Program-made: the position numbers and the translations under genes
Part shown: piece by piece, positions 1 to 8,354 of the stretch
Layout of the letters: every line of letters begins with the position of its first letter
Numbering within the stretch: position 1 is the first letter of the stretch
Notes under the pieces: generated by a model
What the model was told of the DNA's origin: nothing
The model's database searches: none
Seen by the model: the letters and a program-made list of their open reading frames with translations, nothing else
Assembly: GCA_026708015.1 (NCBI GenBank)
Contig: JAPOVT010000053.1
Span: forward strand, 1 to 57,745
Source of the DNA: a bacterium
Lineage (GTDB): Bacteria; Actinomycetota; Acidimicrobiia; Acidimicrobiales; Bin134
Direction: 5' to 3'
DNA length: 57,745 nucleotides

Positions 1-11
1 ATCAATGACAT
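1..11 (-). CDS. 5' end of a leftward gene running off the window
   Basis: Only the first codons are present on the minus strand: ATG TCA TTG followed by a partial codon. The support is a textbook ribosome binding site, AGGAGGT, ending four bases before the ATG. No function can be read. The 163 bases between it and the next gene contain a 76-codon open frame (53-283) that I do not trust, because most of it overlaps the 3' end of the regulator gene. Confidence 0.4.
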
Positions 12-174
12 GGTTACCTCCTAATCGAGGTGACCGGCCAAAAGGGGGATGCTCACTCATAGCTGAAGCGAGAGATTGGGTTGCTGGAAGTATGGATCTT
101 CCGCTGCCGAGTGAAGACATCTGCGATGCGACCGAAAGTGGGCTGGCAGATGTTTGGCGATCCCTTGGCGATGA

Positions 175-1728
175 CTAGCGGGACTTCGATTCGGGGGCCG
201 CGAGCCGCCAGCGGTTTCGCGGGCTTTGCGGGGTAGCCTCTGTTGGTTCCACTTGCCCGTCTTTCTCCATGATCTTCAGCCACCGCAAGACAGATTGCCG
301 GGAGATGCCGAGTTCCTCTGCCAGCCTCCCGGTTGAAAGGGCATCGTTGATCAATAGTCTTGCGATTTGGTTGCGGGTCGACGTGGTGTGACTGAGTTGG
401 CGCCCCTGGGGTGACTGGGGTTGGTCGGGCAAAGTCCCGTCATCGATGTTGGCCAGGTAGGAGCGACCGCGGATGGTTACCGAACAGTCGCCAATGCGGT
501 CTTCGAGGAGTGGAATGTCGAGTCCCGCATCTTGGAGGGAAGCGGCGACGGCGAGTAACCCCGACCCGCGGTTCTCGCACACTGCTCGGTTGGTGTGGGG
601 AATCTCTATGTCCTCAAGAAGCTTGGCGAGCCGAGAGTTACGAGATGAGGTGACTGGCCTGGCGAAAAGGTGGTCGCGGTTCAGCTGACCGTGGAGCCCC
701 CCAGGATTGACTACCTCCAGTCGATCGGGATATAGCTCAATTCTCACCTGGGATCCATGAGCAGAGGGGTGATAGTCGCGGTGCAGGAGTGCGTTAACCA
801 CGGTTTCTCTCACGGCCTCATCGGGGTATTCCCACAAATCGAGCCGCCCATCGCCGGAGATCTCAGCTCGGCGGGTGGTGTTGCGCCGCACAGCGGCCTG
901 GGCTTCGGCGATCATTGAGGGGATAGGCCCATCGATGGGGACGTTGTCCAAAAAGCGGGTGCCGTCTCGCATCGGTCTGCCGGTTGCGGTCGGAAATGCC
1001 ACGAAGGTCACATTGAGCTGCGGAAAAAACTGCTGAGGATAGCGGCCCAATGCCAGGAGCCCGGCGAGTGTGAGATACGGCTCGGACTCCTCCCCGGAGG
1101 TCACGCTCAGGATGCGGAGGATGTCGTCGTCGTTGCGGTCAGCGAGCGCTGATCCTCGACGGCTTCGAATGCGGTTGAGCAAGGCGCTGACAAGGTTTTC
1201 GTCGAGGTCGCTTCGCTTTGCTCCATCCACGACAGCGATGTCGTCAAGAGGCTGCCCCCGACCGGACATGAGGATGTGGATTTCGTAGAAGCTGAGCCGC
1301 CGGTCGCCGTCGTGAGTTCGTATGTAGGATCCGCCTTCGAGCCGCTTCGACTTCAAGTAGCAGGGTTTTCGTCCCGCGGGAAGCTCATCTATTGCCGCCG
1401 CTACCACCGGTTGCCCGTCCACTTTGGCGATGTCGATTTCTGCTCGTATTGGGGGCTCCAGTTCGTTGGCGCATACTGAAGCAAGGTCGTCAGCGAGCTT
1501 TTTCGCGTTGATGGCCGCCGGCAGAAAATCCCCGTCGCTGAGTCCGAGGAGCACAAGCCCACCCCGGGCGTTGGCAAAAGCTGATACCGATTCGGCTATC
1601 GACTTCGGCATCCCACCCGCGGCTGACTTGACTTCGATGGCCTGGAGATCGGTGGCAGCTGCTCGAAGGCGCTGCACTGCCTGGTCAACCTGAGGCTGGA
1701 GTCCAGCGCCGACATGTTCTCGAGACAT
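175..1728 (-). CDS. AlbA_2/Schlafen-domain ATP-binding transcriptional regulator
   Basis: 517 residues. The N-terminal half is an AlbA_2 (Schlafen-like) DNA-binding domain: residues 30-60 carry the LQAIEVKSAAGGMPKS and SAFANARGGLVLLGLSD signatures, and the GGSYIRTHDGDRRLS segment fits the same family. The middle has a GHKL-type ATPase segment (RETVVNALLHRDY and a downstream VVNPGG), the arrangement often annotated as RecG-like ATP-binding or DUF4062/HATPase_c_4 regulators. The C-terminus ends in a helix-turn-helix (GRLAEELGISRQSVLRWL). These proteins are usually transcriptional regulators or parts of stress or defence modules; the ligand is unknown. The ATG start has a weak ribosome site, but the domain begins close to it. 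Inverted TGTCA/TGACA half-sites lie just upstream, suggesting autoregulation. Confidence 0.8.
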   Translation of the reverse strand: MSREHVGAGLQPQVDQAVQRLRAAATDLQAIEVKSAAGGMPKSIAESVSAFANARGGLVLLGLSDGDFLPAAINAKKLADDLASVCANELEPPIRAEIDIAKVDGQPVVAAAIDELPAGRKPCYLKSKRLEGGSYIRTHDGDRRLSFYEIHILMSGRGQPLDDIAVVDGAKRSDLDENLVSALLNRIRSRRGSALADRNDDDILRILSVTSGEESEPYLTLAGLLALGRYPQQFFPQLNVTFVAFPTATGRPMRDGTRFLDNVPIDGPIPSMIAEAQAAVRRNTTRRAEISGDGRLDLWEYPDEAVRETVVNALLHRDYHPSAHGSQVRIELYPDRLEVVNPGGLHGQLNRDHLFARPVTSSRNSRLAKLLEDIEIPHTNRAVCENRGSGLLAVAASLQDAGLDIPLLEDRIGDCSVTIRGRSYLANIDDGTLPDQPQSPQGRQLSHTTSTRNQIARLLINDALSTGRLAEELGISRQSVLRWLKIMEKDGQVEPTEATPQSPRNRWRLAAPESKSR

Positions 1729-1750
1729 GACGAGATGCTAACTGCCGATA

Positions 1751-1800
1751 GTCAGTCTGACAACCGTGATTGTCAAACTGACAGAGATATGGCTGTCAGA
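1751..1800. promoter_or_regulatory. cluster of TGTCA/TGACA inverted half-sites
   Basis: Upstream of the AlbA-type regulator are GTCAG-T-CTGAC (1751-1761), TGTCA-AAC-TGACA (1771-1783) and a further TGTCAGA (1794-1800). Repeated short inverted repeats directly before a DNA-binding gene are typical operators; the protein that binds is not shown by sequence. Confidence 0.45.
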
Positions 1801-1852
1801 TCGACATATAAGCAGTGCCCATGATAGTTGGGGCTGGGTTGGGTTGTGGGGG

Positions 1853-3823
1853 TCAGATAGTGAGGCGCTTGCTGCGGCGGGACAGGCTGGCCAGGAGGAG
1901 GCCGGCTAGGAGGAGGGTGGCGGCGATGATGAAGAGCAGGCGGCTTTCCACGCCGGTGGCGGGGAGTTCTTCGCCGGTCATGGCGTCCATTCCGTCAGCC
2001 ATTCCATCGTCCATGTCATCCATCTCGGCGGTGGCCACAGCGATGATGCGGCCTTCGCCGCCTTCGGGGTAATCGGCAGCAGTGATGGTGCCGCCGAGGC
2101 CGTCGGCGATGTAGGCGGCCAGGGACTGCTGGTCGGTGAGGCCCAGGTGGGTGCGGGTGCCGTCGCCGAACAGGTACTGGTCGCCGCCGTTGGCCAGGAA
2201 GTTGAGGGTGACCAGGGCGATGGATGGGGCACCGTCCACCACGGCCCCGTCGCTCACGATGGCGGTGCCGCCGTCCAGGGTGATCGACTGCACCCGGGAG
2301 CCCTCGGTGGTGACGGTGTCGTCTTCGCCGATCTCCTGGGGAGTGCCGGCGGGGTCGTACACCAGGGTCATGCCCGCGATCTGGGCGAAGCGGCCGCTGG
2401 AGCTCTCCACCCTTGACACCGCGTTCTCGAAGATCACCTTCATCTGGGCGGGCGACACGTCTTCGATCACGGTCACGAAGTTGCCGAACGGTGAGATGTT
2501 GAAAGTCTCCAGCTCGCTGATCGGGCCCACCGGGATCACCGAGTCGTTGCGGATGCCGCCACCATTTTGGAGGGCGACCGCCGGCTGGGGCACGCCGAAG
2601 TCGTCGGCCAGCCGTTGGCCATTCCACAGCAGGGCGTCGGCCAGCAGGTTGCCTTGATTGGTTTCGTGCGTGCGGATGCCCGGCGAGCGTCGTCCGTCTA
2701 GGGGCACCTCGGTGGTGCCCACCGGGGAGGCGGCCAACTCTTCGAGGGCCGCGGCCACCGGTTCGGTCACCTGCGTTACCACGTCGGCGTGGGGCTCAAC
2801 CGCGTCGGGCTCGTCCCCGCCGGCCACCCGGCGCAGGCCGCTGGCCTCGTCGATGGCGGTCACGTTGCCGTCGGCATCGACGGTCAAGATCAGCTGGCCC
2901 ACGTAGGTGTAGTCGCCCGGTGTGGTCACGATCGGGACGCTGCTGCCGTCGGCCAGGGTGGCGGTGAGCGGATAGGAGCCGTAGGGATCGCCGTCGCCGG
3001 GCAGCAGCACGGTGGTGTCGTCGGCCAGCAGCGCCCCGCTGCCGCCGGCCACGATGGCGTCCACGCCGGTGAGCTCGGCGGCCAGATCGGTCTCGCCGCT
3101 CAGGGCCTGCAAGTGGGTGGACAGCACGATGATGTCCACCCCGTCGCCAGTGAGCCGGTCGATCTCGGCCTGCACGATCTCGGCCACATTCGACATCACC
3201 GCCACGTTGCGGGGGCTGGAGATGTAGGAGAGCTCCGGGGTGGTGGCGCCGATGATGCCGATGCTCCGACCCTGCTTCTCCACCACTGCCGACGGGGCGA
3301 TACGGCCCTCATCGACCAGCGCAGCCAGCGCCGGCTCGCCGGAGAAGTCCAGGTTGGCGCTGATGAACGGCGCAGTGGTGGTCTCGGTGATGAACCGGGC
3401 CAACAGGTCGGGGCCCAAGTCGAACTCGTGGTTGCCGATGGTCAAGGCGTCGTAGCCGATGAGGTTGAGGGCCAGGGCGTCGTAGAACGGGCTGTCGTCG
3501 CCGAGACTCACCGACAGCTCGGGGCCACTCAAGAAGTTGTCGCCCGAGGAGATGGTGATCACCGCCGCGCCGTCATCGGCAGCCTGGGACCGCAGCTGGT
3601 GTACCAGGGAGGCGAAGCGGGCCACGCCGCCGTAATCGGGCAGGTCCGACGACGCCTGCACCAACTGCGACTCGCCGTCGTTGTGGTGCAGGATCACCAG
3701 TTGCAGCTCTCCGCTGTCGCCGGCTGCGTCACCGTCGTCTTGCGCATTGGCCGCCACCGCGCCCAGCAGCGCGGTGACCAGGCCCAGCGCGATAAATGCC
3801 CACACGATCCGTCGAATGCTCAC
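1853..3823 (-). CDS. LPXTG-anchored 5'-nucleotidase / UshA-like metallophosphatase
   Basis: About 656 residues, bifunctional nucleotidase/2',3'-cyclic phosphodiesterase family: hydrolyses extracellular nucleotides to release phosphate and nucleoside. The start is GTG at 3823, chosen because AAGGAG lies 7 bases upstream and the peptide then begins with a clean signal sequence (SIRRIVWAFIALGLVTALLG). Metal-ligand motifs of the N-terminal phosphoesterase domain are HHNDGE, SGDNFLSG and GNHEFD; the C-terminal 5_nucleotid_C domain contains QNGGGIRND. The tail is an acidic Met/Asp/Gly spacer, then LPATG, a hydrophobic segment and basic residues, i.e. a sortase cell-wall anchor. This implies a Gram-positive-type envelope. 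The spacer resembles the repeat in the solute-binding lipoprotein at 14.4 kb. Confidence 0.88.
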   Translation of the reverse strand: MSIRRIVWAFIALGLVTALLGAVAANAQDDGDAAGDSGELQLVILHHNDGESQLVQASSDLPDYGGVARFASLVHQLRSQAADDGAAVITISSGDNFLSGPELSVSLGDDSPFYDALALNLIGYDALTIGNHEFDLGPDLLARFITETTTAPFISANLDFSGEPALAALVDEGRIAPSAVVEKQGRSIGIIGATTPELSYISSPRNVAVMSNVAEIVQAEIDRLTGDGVDIIVLSTHLQALSGETDLAAELTGVDAIVAGGSGALLADDTTVLLPGDGDPYGSYPLTATLADGSSVPIVTTPGDYTYVGQLILTVDADGNVTAIDEASGLRRVAGGDEPDAVEPHADVVTQVTEPVAAALEELAASPVGTTEVPLDGRRSPGIRTHETNQGNLLADALLWNGQRLADDFGVPQPAVALQNGGGIRNDSVIPVGPISELETFNISPFGNFVTVIEDVSPAQMKVIFENAVSRVESSSGRFAQIAGMTLVYDPAGTPQEIGEDDTVTTEGSRVQSITLDGGTAIVSDGAVVDGAPSIALVTLNFLANGGDQYLFGDGTRTHLGLTDQQSLAAYIADGLGGTITAADYPEGGEGRIIAVATAEMDDMDDGMADGMDAMTGEELPATGVESRLLFIIAATLLLAGLLLASLSRRSKRLTI

Positions 3824-3970
3824 TGGCTGTCTCCTTCGTGCTTGTACTGGAGTTGTGTTTAGGGGTTGATGACCTCGGGTGCCCAGTTGGACTCGAATCC
3901 GATTCCCGACAGCCATGGCCTGAACCTACGGCAGCGCTAGTGGCGGTGCCGCTTCGGAGTCTGGAAAGGT

Positions 3971-3994
3971 ACTTGACCAAGTACTTGGTCAAGT
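3971..3994. promoter_or_regulatory. perfect 24-bp palindrome, likely operator
   Basis: The half-site ACTTGACCAAGT is followed directly by its exact reverse complement. A TTGACC inside it (3973-3978) and TAACCT at 3998-4003 could serve as -35 and -10 with a long 19-base spacer, so a bound protein would block the promoter of the toxin-antitoxin pair starting at 4091. Antitoxins commonly bind such palindromes; a terminator role for the divergently placed nucleotidase is less likely because there is no loop and no T-run. Confidence 0.5.
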
Positions 3995-4090
3995 TGGTAA
4001 CCTCCTATTGCGGGAGCGATGTCCCAGTGATTTCAAGGGACCTGCGGGAAGTCTGATTCGGCACATGAAGAGACTAAAAACAGGAAGAAA

Positions 4091-4333
4091 ATGACACGAT
4101 TGGTGAAAATCGGCGAGGCGAAAACACACCTCTCAGCGCTGTTGGCGGAGGTGGAAGCCGGGGAGGACTTGGTCATCTGCCGCGGCTCTAAGCCGATCGC
4201 CCACGTCACTCGCATCGATCGGGCGCAGGAGGTCGCAGATCTGCGCGAGACAATGCGTCGGGAAAGGGCGAGGCAGCAGACTGTGACTACGCCGGAGATC
4301 TTGTCCTGGCGCCATGAAGGGCACCAACGCTGA
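4091..4333 (+). CDS. Phd/YefM-family antitoxin (VapB-type)
   Basis: 80 residues. The N-terminus VKIGEAKTHLSALLAEVEAGED followed by VICRGSKPIAHVTRI is the Phd/YefM fold, a DNA-binding domain that also neutralises a partner toxin through its variable C-terminus. The ATG is preceded by AGGAAG. Its stop overlaps the ATG of the PIN toxin gene by one base (TGATG), so the two are translationally coupled. The perfect palindrome about 100 bases upstream is a candidate autoregulatory site. Confidence 0.85.
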   Translation: MTRLVKIGEAKTHLSALLAEVEAGEDLVICRGSKPIAHVTRIDRAQEVADLRETMRRERARQQTVTTPEILSWRHEGHQR

Positions 4334-4734
4334 TGTCGTTCGTGCCCGATGCCTCTGTTGCGGCCGCTTGGGTGTTGCCCGATGAGGCGGCGTCAGCGGC
4401 AGACCAGGCTCTCGACCGGCTAGGGCAAGAAGTGGCAATGGTTCCGGGGATGTTCTGGGATGAAATGCGCAATCTATTGTTGTCAGCAGAGCGGCGGGGG
4501 CGAATCGACGGCGACTACGCCGACGCCTCCATGGCCCGCCTTCGCCGTCTTCCCATTCGTTGCCCAGGTGAGCCGGACGACCGGGACGTCATGGCCTTGG
4601 CCCGGAGTCACAGACTGACTGCCTACGACGCCAGCTATTTGGCGCTGGCGATTCGGGAGGGCTGCGAGCTAGCAAGCCTGGACCAGCACTTGAACGAGGC
4701 GGCTGTGGTCGAGGGCGTCCCGCTGTTCGAGTGA
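4333..4734 (+). CDS. vapC: PIN-domain ribonuclease toxin, VapC family
   Basis: 133 residues, normal length for VapC. The conserved acidic residues of the PIN nuclease are visible: D6 in FVPDAS, E44 in FWDEMRN, D99 in AYDASYLALA and D117 near the C-terminus. VapC toxins cleave tRNA or rRNA and are held inactive by the cognate antitoxin encoded just upstream. RNA target cannot be inferred. Confidence 0.88.
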   Translation: MSFVPDASVAAAWVLPDEAASAADQALDRLGQEVAMVPGMFWDEMRNLLLSAERRGRIDGDYADASMARLRRLPIRCPGEPDDRDVMALARSHRLTAYDASYLALAIREGCELASLDQHLNEAAVVEGVPLFE

Positions 4735-4774
4735 GCTAACGCAAGGTGGTACCGATAACTGAGCTGGTTCCAGC

Positions 4775-6022
4775 GTGAGCGACGCTGGCCCTTCTACGGC
4801 CTCGGGGATCTTCGCGTCGCTGTCCAACCGGGATTACACCCTGTTGTGGTGGTCGGGGCTGGTGGCGTTTCTGGCTGTCGGCATGCAGATCTTGGCTCGG
4901 GGCTGGCTGGCCATCCAGCTTACCGACAGCAACTCCAGCTTCGCTTTGGTGCTGCTGGCCTTTGGCATCGGCATGGTCACCGTCACCCCATTCGGAGGGG
5001 TGGCCGCCGACCGCTTCCCCCGGCGGGCGCTCATTTTGGGGTCGCATGTCTCGCTCACCCTGAGCGCGCTCTGGCTTGGCATCATGATGGTGCTGGGCTT
5101 GGAGCAGTTCTGGATGCTCCTACTGGCAGCGGTGATCCAGGGCTCGTCGTTCGCTTTCATGGGACCGGCTCGGATTGCCATGACCGGCGAGGTGGTGGAG
5201 CGAGAGCTGCTGTCCAACGCCATCTCGCTCACTCAGTTGACCGTGGCCAGCACCCAGTCGGTGGGACCCTTTGTGGCGGGACTTCTGGCCGACACGCCCG
5301 GTTTCGGGTTGGCCGGGGTGTACCTGCTGAGCGCCGGGCTCACCGCAGTAGGGACCGTCCCGGTGCTGATGCTGCCGACGTCGCGCCCGGAGCAGCGGGA
5401 GACTCACAGTCCCATTGAAGAGATAGCCGAGGGGGTGGCGTACGTCGCCCGGCAGCCCTATCTGCGGGTAGTGGTGATCTCCACCGCGCTCATGCTGTTG
5501 GTGGCTATGCCGTATCTGGCGTTTCTGCCCAAGTACACCGAGAGCGTGTTCGGGGTGGGAGTGCTGTGGCTGGGGGTGCTCCAGGGGGCCAACGCCTTGG
5601 GCGGCACCGTGACCGCGCTGCAAGTGGCCCGGATGCGGGACAACGCCCTGCTGTGGCGGTTGCGGATCTTCAGCTTGGGGGCGGTGGCCGCCGGAGTGGC
5701 CGTGTTGGCCATCACCCCCAATCACCTGTTGGCGCTGCCGGTGCTCTTCATGCTGGGCGGTGCAGCTACCACCTTCCAAACCGCCAACATGTCGATGTCG
5801 CTGCTTCTGGCCGAGCCCGTTTACCACGGCCGGGTGCAGAGCCTGGTGATGGTCGCGTTCAGCGCCCAGAGCCTGGTGGCATTCCCGCTCGGTGCCCTGG
5901 CTGATCAGATCGGGCTGCGGGAGATGCACGGCTACATGGCCGCGGCCACGGTATTGGTGGTTGTTTGGTCGGTTTTCGCTGGCCGCAGCGCTCGCCGCCA
6001 GACAGAGGCAGCTCGCGGCTAG
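4775..6022 (+). CDS. MFS exporter, EntS-like
   Basis: 415 residues, GTG start. Twelve hydrophobic segments and the family signature around GGVAADRFPRRALI between segments 2 and 3 place it in the major facilitator superfamily, subgroup close to EntS (DUF894), which exports siderophores or drugs. The substrate is not determinable. It overlaps the convergent methyltransferase gene by four bases (shared CTAG at the two stops). Confidence 0.82.
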   Translation: MSDAGPSTASGIFASLSNRDYTLLWWSGLVAFLAVGMQILARGWLAIQLTDSNSSFALVLLAFGIGMVTVTPFGGVAADRFPRRALILGSHVSLTLSALWLGIMMVLGLEQFWMLLLAAVIQGSSFAFMGPARIAMTGEVVERELLSNAISLTQLTVASTQSVGPFVAGLLADTPGFGLAGVYLLSAGLTAVGTVPVLMLPTSRPEQRETHSPIEEIAEGVAYVARQPYLRVVVISTALMLLVAMPYLAFLPKYTESVFGVGVLWLGVLQGANALGGTVTALQVARMRDNALLWRLRIFSLGAVAAGVAVLAITPNHLLALPVLFMLGGAATTFQTANMSMSLLLAEPVYHGRVQSLVMVAFSAQSLVAFPLGALADQIGLREMHGYMAAATVLVVVWSVFAGRSARRQTEAARG

Positions 6023-6903
6023 GCGCGGGCGCTGACCAGCCAGGCGGCGGCACCCATGGTGATGCCGTCGGTGGTGCGGCGGCGTTCGACCATGGCCCCG
6101 ATGGCGGCTTTGACCCGGTCGATCACATGCACTTCGGCGTTCTCGGGGATGGCCGTTCCGGGCAGCAGGTCCATGTAGTAGCGGACCAGCTCATCAGTGG
6201 TGCCGCCACCGATGTTCACCGGCAGGTCGTGGGGAGTGATGTCGATGTCCACCAGCCCGGCTCCGGTGAGGATTGAGCTGATCCGATCGACCGAGGCCAG
6301 CGAGAACGGTCCAGGGGCATCGGGAGCCATTGGATCGGGCGGTCCCAGCACCTCGGCCACCGCCCGGCCCGGTTCGGTAACCCAGGAGTTCTCCTCGGGC
6401 GCCCGCCAGCAGACGAAGGTCAACCGCCCGCCAGGCCGCAGCGCCCGCCGGAGGTTGGTAAAACCGGCCACCGGCTCGGCGAAGAACATGATCCCCATGC
6501 GAGAGAAGGCGGCGTCGCAGTGCCGGGGTTCGAATTGGTGGGCACCGGCGTCGGCCACCACGAATGTGGTGTTGTCCAAACCGGCGTCGGCGACCCGGCG
6601 GCGGGCCTCATCCAGCATGGGTGCCGAAACATCCACTCCGGTCACGTGTCCGCCGTTGCCCACCAAGCGGGCCAGCTCCAGAGTGGTAGTGCCGGTGCCG
6701 CAGCCGATATCCAGCACGAGCTCGCCAGGGTCGGGATGAAGTCGGGCGATGGCCGCCTCTCCGAGAGGGGCCAGCATGCCGTCCAGCCTCTCCCGATGCT
6801 CTATCCACACCGGTCCTCGGTCGTTCCAGTAGGTGCGGAGCGCATCGGCAACGTCGGCCATTGCCCCAGTCTGCCAGAACGCCCCGTCCCTGGGGCAGGC
6901 CAA
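6019..6903 (-). CDS. SAM-dependent class I methyltransferase
   Basis: 294 residues if it starts at the TTG at 6903, which has a strong AGGAGG five to eight bases upstream; an internal ATG at 6861 (MADVADALRTYW) is the alternative and matches the usual family start better. Motif I is LVLDIGCGTGTTTLELA, followed by a VDVSAPML acidic loop. The body resembles UbiE/methyltransferase_11-type small-molecule methyltransferases. Substrate unknown. It is monocistronic and convergent with the MFS gene. Confidence 0.8.
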   Translation of the reverse strand: MACPRDGAFWQTGAMADVADALRTYWNDRGPVWIEHRERLDGMLAPLGEAAIARLHPDPGELVLDIGCGTGTTTLELARLVGNGGHVTGVDVSAPMLDEARRRVADAGLDNTTFVVADAGAHQFEPRHCDAAFSRMGIMFFAEPVAGFTNLRRALRPGGRLTFVCWRAPEENSWVTEPGRAVAEVLGPPDPMAPDAPGPFSLASVDRISSILTGAGLVDIDITPHDLPVNIGGGTTDELVRYYMDLLPGTAIPENAEVHVIDRVKAAIGAMVERRRTTDGITMGAAAWLVSARA

Positions 6904-6991
6904 GCACCCCTCCTAGAACGCTGCGGCGTGTGGGCACTCAATCCAGCTACTCCTGCGACACTGTCAGCGAGGCGGGCTACAGTCCCCGGCG

Positions 6992-7876
6992 GTGAAACCT
7001 GCTCCTTTTGAATACCACGCTCCGGAGACGGTGGCCGACGTGGTCAGCCTCCTCGCCGAGCACGGTGACGACGCCAAGCCCCTGGCTGGGGGCCAGAGTC
7101 TGGTGCCCATGCTGGCCATGCGACTCACCCGCTTCGAGCACATCGTTGACTTGAACCGGGTGGACGAACTGTTCGGCGTGGAGTCCGACAACGGCGGCGT
7201 CCGCATCGGGGCCATGACCCGCCAAGCAGCCGTGGAGACCGATGCAATCGTGGCCGAACGGGTGCCGCTGCTGCACTTGGCCACTCCCCACATCGGCCAC
7301 TTCCAGATCCGCAACCGGGGCACAATCGGCGGCTCGGTGGCCCACGCCGACCCGGCGTCGGAGTACCCCGCGGTGATTCTGGCTCTGGACGGCACCGCCG
7401 AGATCGCCTCGGCGTCGGGCACCCGTGAGGTGCCAGCCGCCGAGTTCTTCGAGTCCACTTTCATGACTGCGGTGGCCTCCGACGAGTTGTTGACCGCTCT
7501 GCGATTCCCAGCCTGGGACCAGCCGGCCGGATTCGCTTTCGACGAGATCGCCCGGCGCAGCGGCGACTTTGCGCTGGCCGGCGCCGCGGTGGGCATCGGC
7601 ACCGATTCCGGGGGGCGCATCAACCGGGCTGCGGTGGGCATGCTGGGCGTGGGTCCCACTCCGCTGCGGGCATCGTCGGTGGAGACGGCGCTGATGGGGT
7701 TGGCCGTTGCCGACGCCGACCCCGCAGAGATCGGGCGTCTGGCCGCCGACGACATGGACCCGATCGGCGATGTCCACGCCAGCGCCGAATACCGCCGCCG
7801 GGCTGGCTCCACCTTGGTAGGCCGAGTCCTGGCCGATGCTCTGGCGCAGGTTACCACGGAGGATGGCAATGGCTGA
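6992..7876 (+). CDS. molybdenum hydroxylase FAD-binding (medium) subunit, CoxM-like
   Basis: 294 residues, GTG start. FAD-binding signatures LAGGQSLVPML (31-41) and RGTIGGSVAHADPASE (about 108-122) are those of CoxM/CutM subunits of the xanthine dehydrogenase/CO dehydrogenase family, which pass electrons from the Fe-S subunit via FAD to an acceptor. It overlaps the start of the small-subunit gene, and the three genes run M-S-L as in cox operons. The substrate is set by the large subunit, not by this one. Confidence 0.9.
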   Translation: MKPAPFEYHAPETVADVVSLLAEHGDDAKPLAGGQSLVPMLAMRLTRFEHIVDLNRVDELFGVESDNGGVRIGAMTRQAAVETDAIVAERVPLLHLATPHIGHFQIRNRGTIGGSVAHADPASEYPAVILALDGTAEIASASGTREVPAAEFFESTFMTAVASDELLTALRFPAWDQPAGFAFDEIARRSGDFALAGAAVGIGTDSGGRINRAAVGMLGVGPTPLRASSVETALMGLAVADADPAEIGRLAADDMDPIGDVHASAEYRRRAGSTLVGRVLADALAQVTTEDGNG

Positions 7877-8354
7877 TCAGATCCCCCTCTCCATGACCGT
7901 CAACGGTCGAACCCGGCAAGGAATGGGCGAGCCCCGGCTGACGCTGGCCGACTTCCTGAGGGAGCAGGCCCAGTGTACCGGCGTGCATTTGGGCTGCGAG
8001 CACGGGGTGTGCGGTTCGTGTACCGTGCTGATGGACGGCGAGGCGGTGCGGTCCTGTCTGCTGTTCGCGGTGCAGGCCGAAGGCGCCGATATCACCACCG
8101 TGGAGGGGCTTGCCCCCGACGACGAGACACTGCACCCGGTGCAAGAGGCGTTCCGCGACTGCCACGGCCTCCAGTGCGGGTTCTGCACCCCCGGATTTGT
8201 GGTGTCGGTGGCCGCTTTCTTGGAGGCCAACCCCGATCCGTCCGACGCTGAGATTCGCCACGGGATTGCCGGCAACCTCTGCCGCTGTACGGGCTACCAG
8301 GGTATCGTGGCCGCCACCCGCCAAGCCGCCGCCGTCATGAGGGGAGGGGAGTAA
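7869..8354 (+). CDS. molybdenum hydroxylase 2Fe-2S (small) subunit, CoxS-like
   Basis: 161 residues from the ATG at 7869, selected because GGAGG lies six bases before it (ATG 7863 is too close to that site). The N-terminal plant-type ferredoxin cluster is GCEHGVCGSC with a later Cys; the C-terminal domain has CGFCTPG and NLCRCTGY for the second 2Fe-2S cluster. It carries electrons from the Mo centre to the FAD subunit. The stop TAA shares its last base with the ATG of the large-subunit gene. Confidence 0.92.
   Translation: MADQIPLSMTVNGRTRQGMGEPRLTLADFLREQAQCTGVHLGCEHGVCGSCTVLMDGEAVRSCLLFAVQAEGADITTVEGLAPDDETLHPVQEAFRDCHGLQCGFCTPGFVVSVAAFLEANPDPSDAEIRHGIAGNLCRCTGYQGIVAATRQAAAVMRGGE

Noticed and set aside
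53..283. 76-codon leftward frame near the left edge
   Set aside because: Overlaps the end of the regulator gene, no family match and no ribosome site; possible but unsupported.
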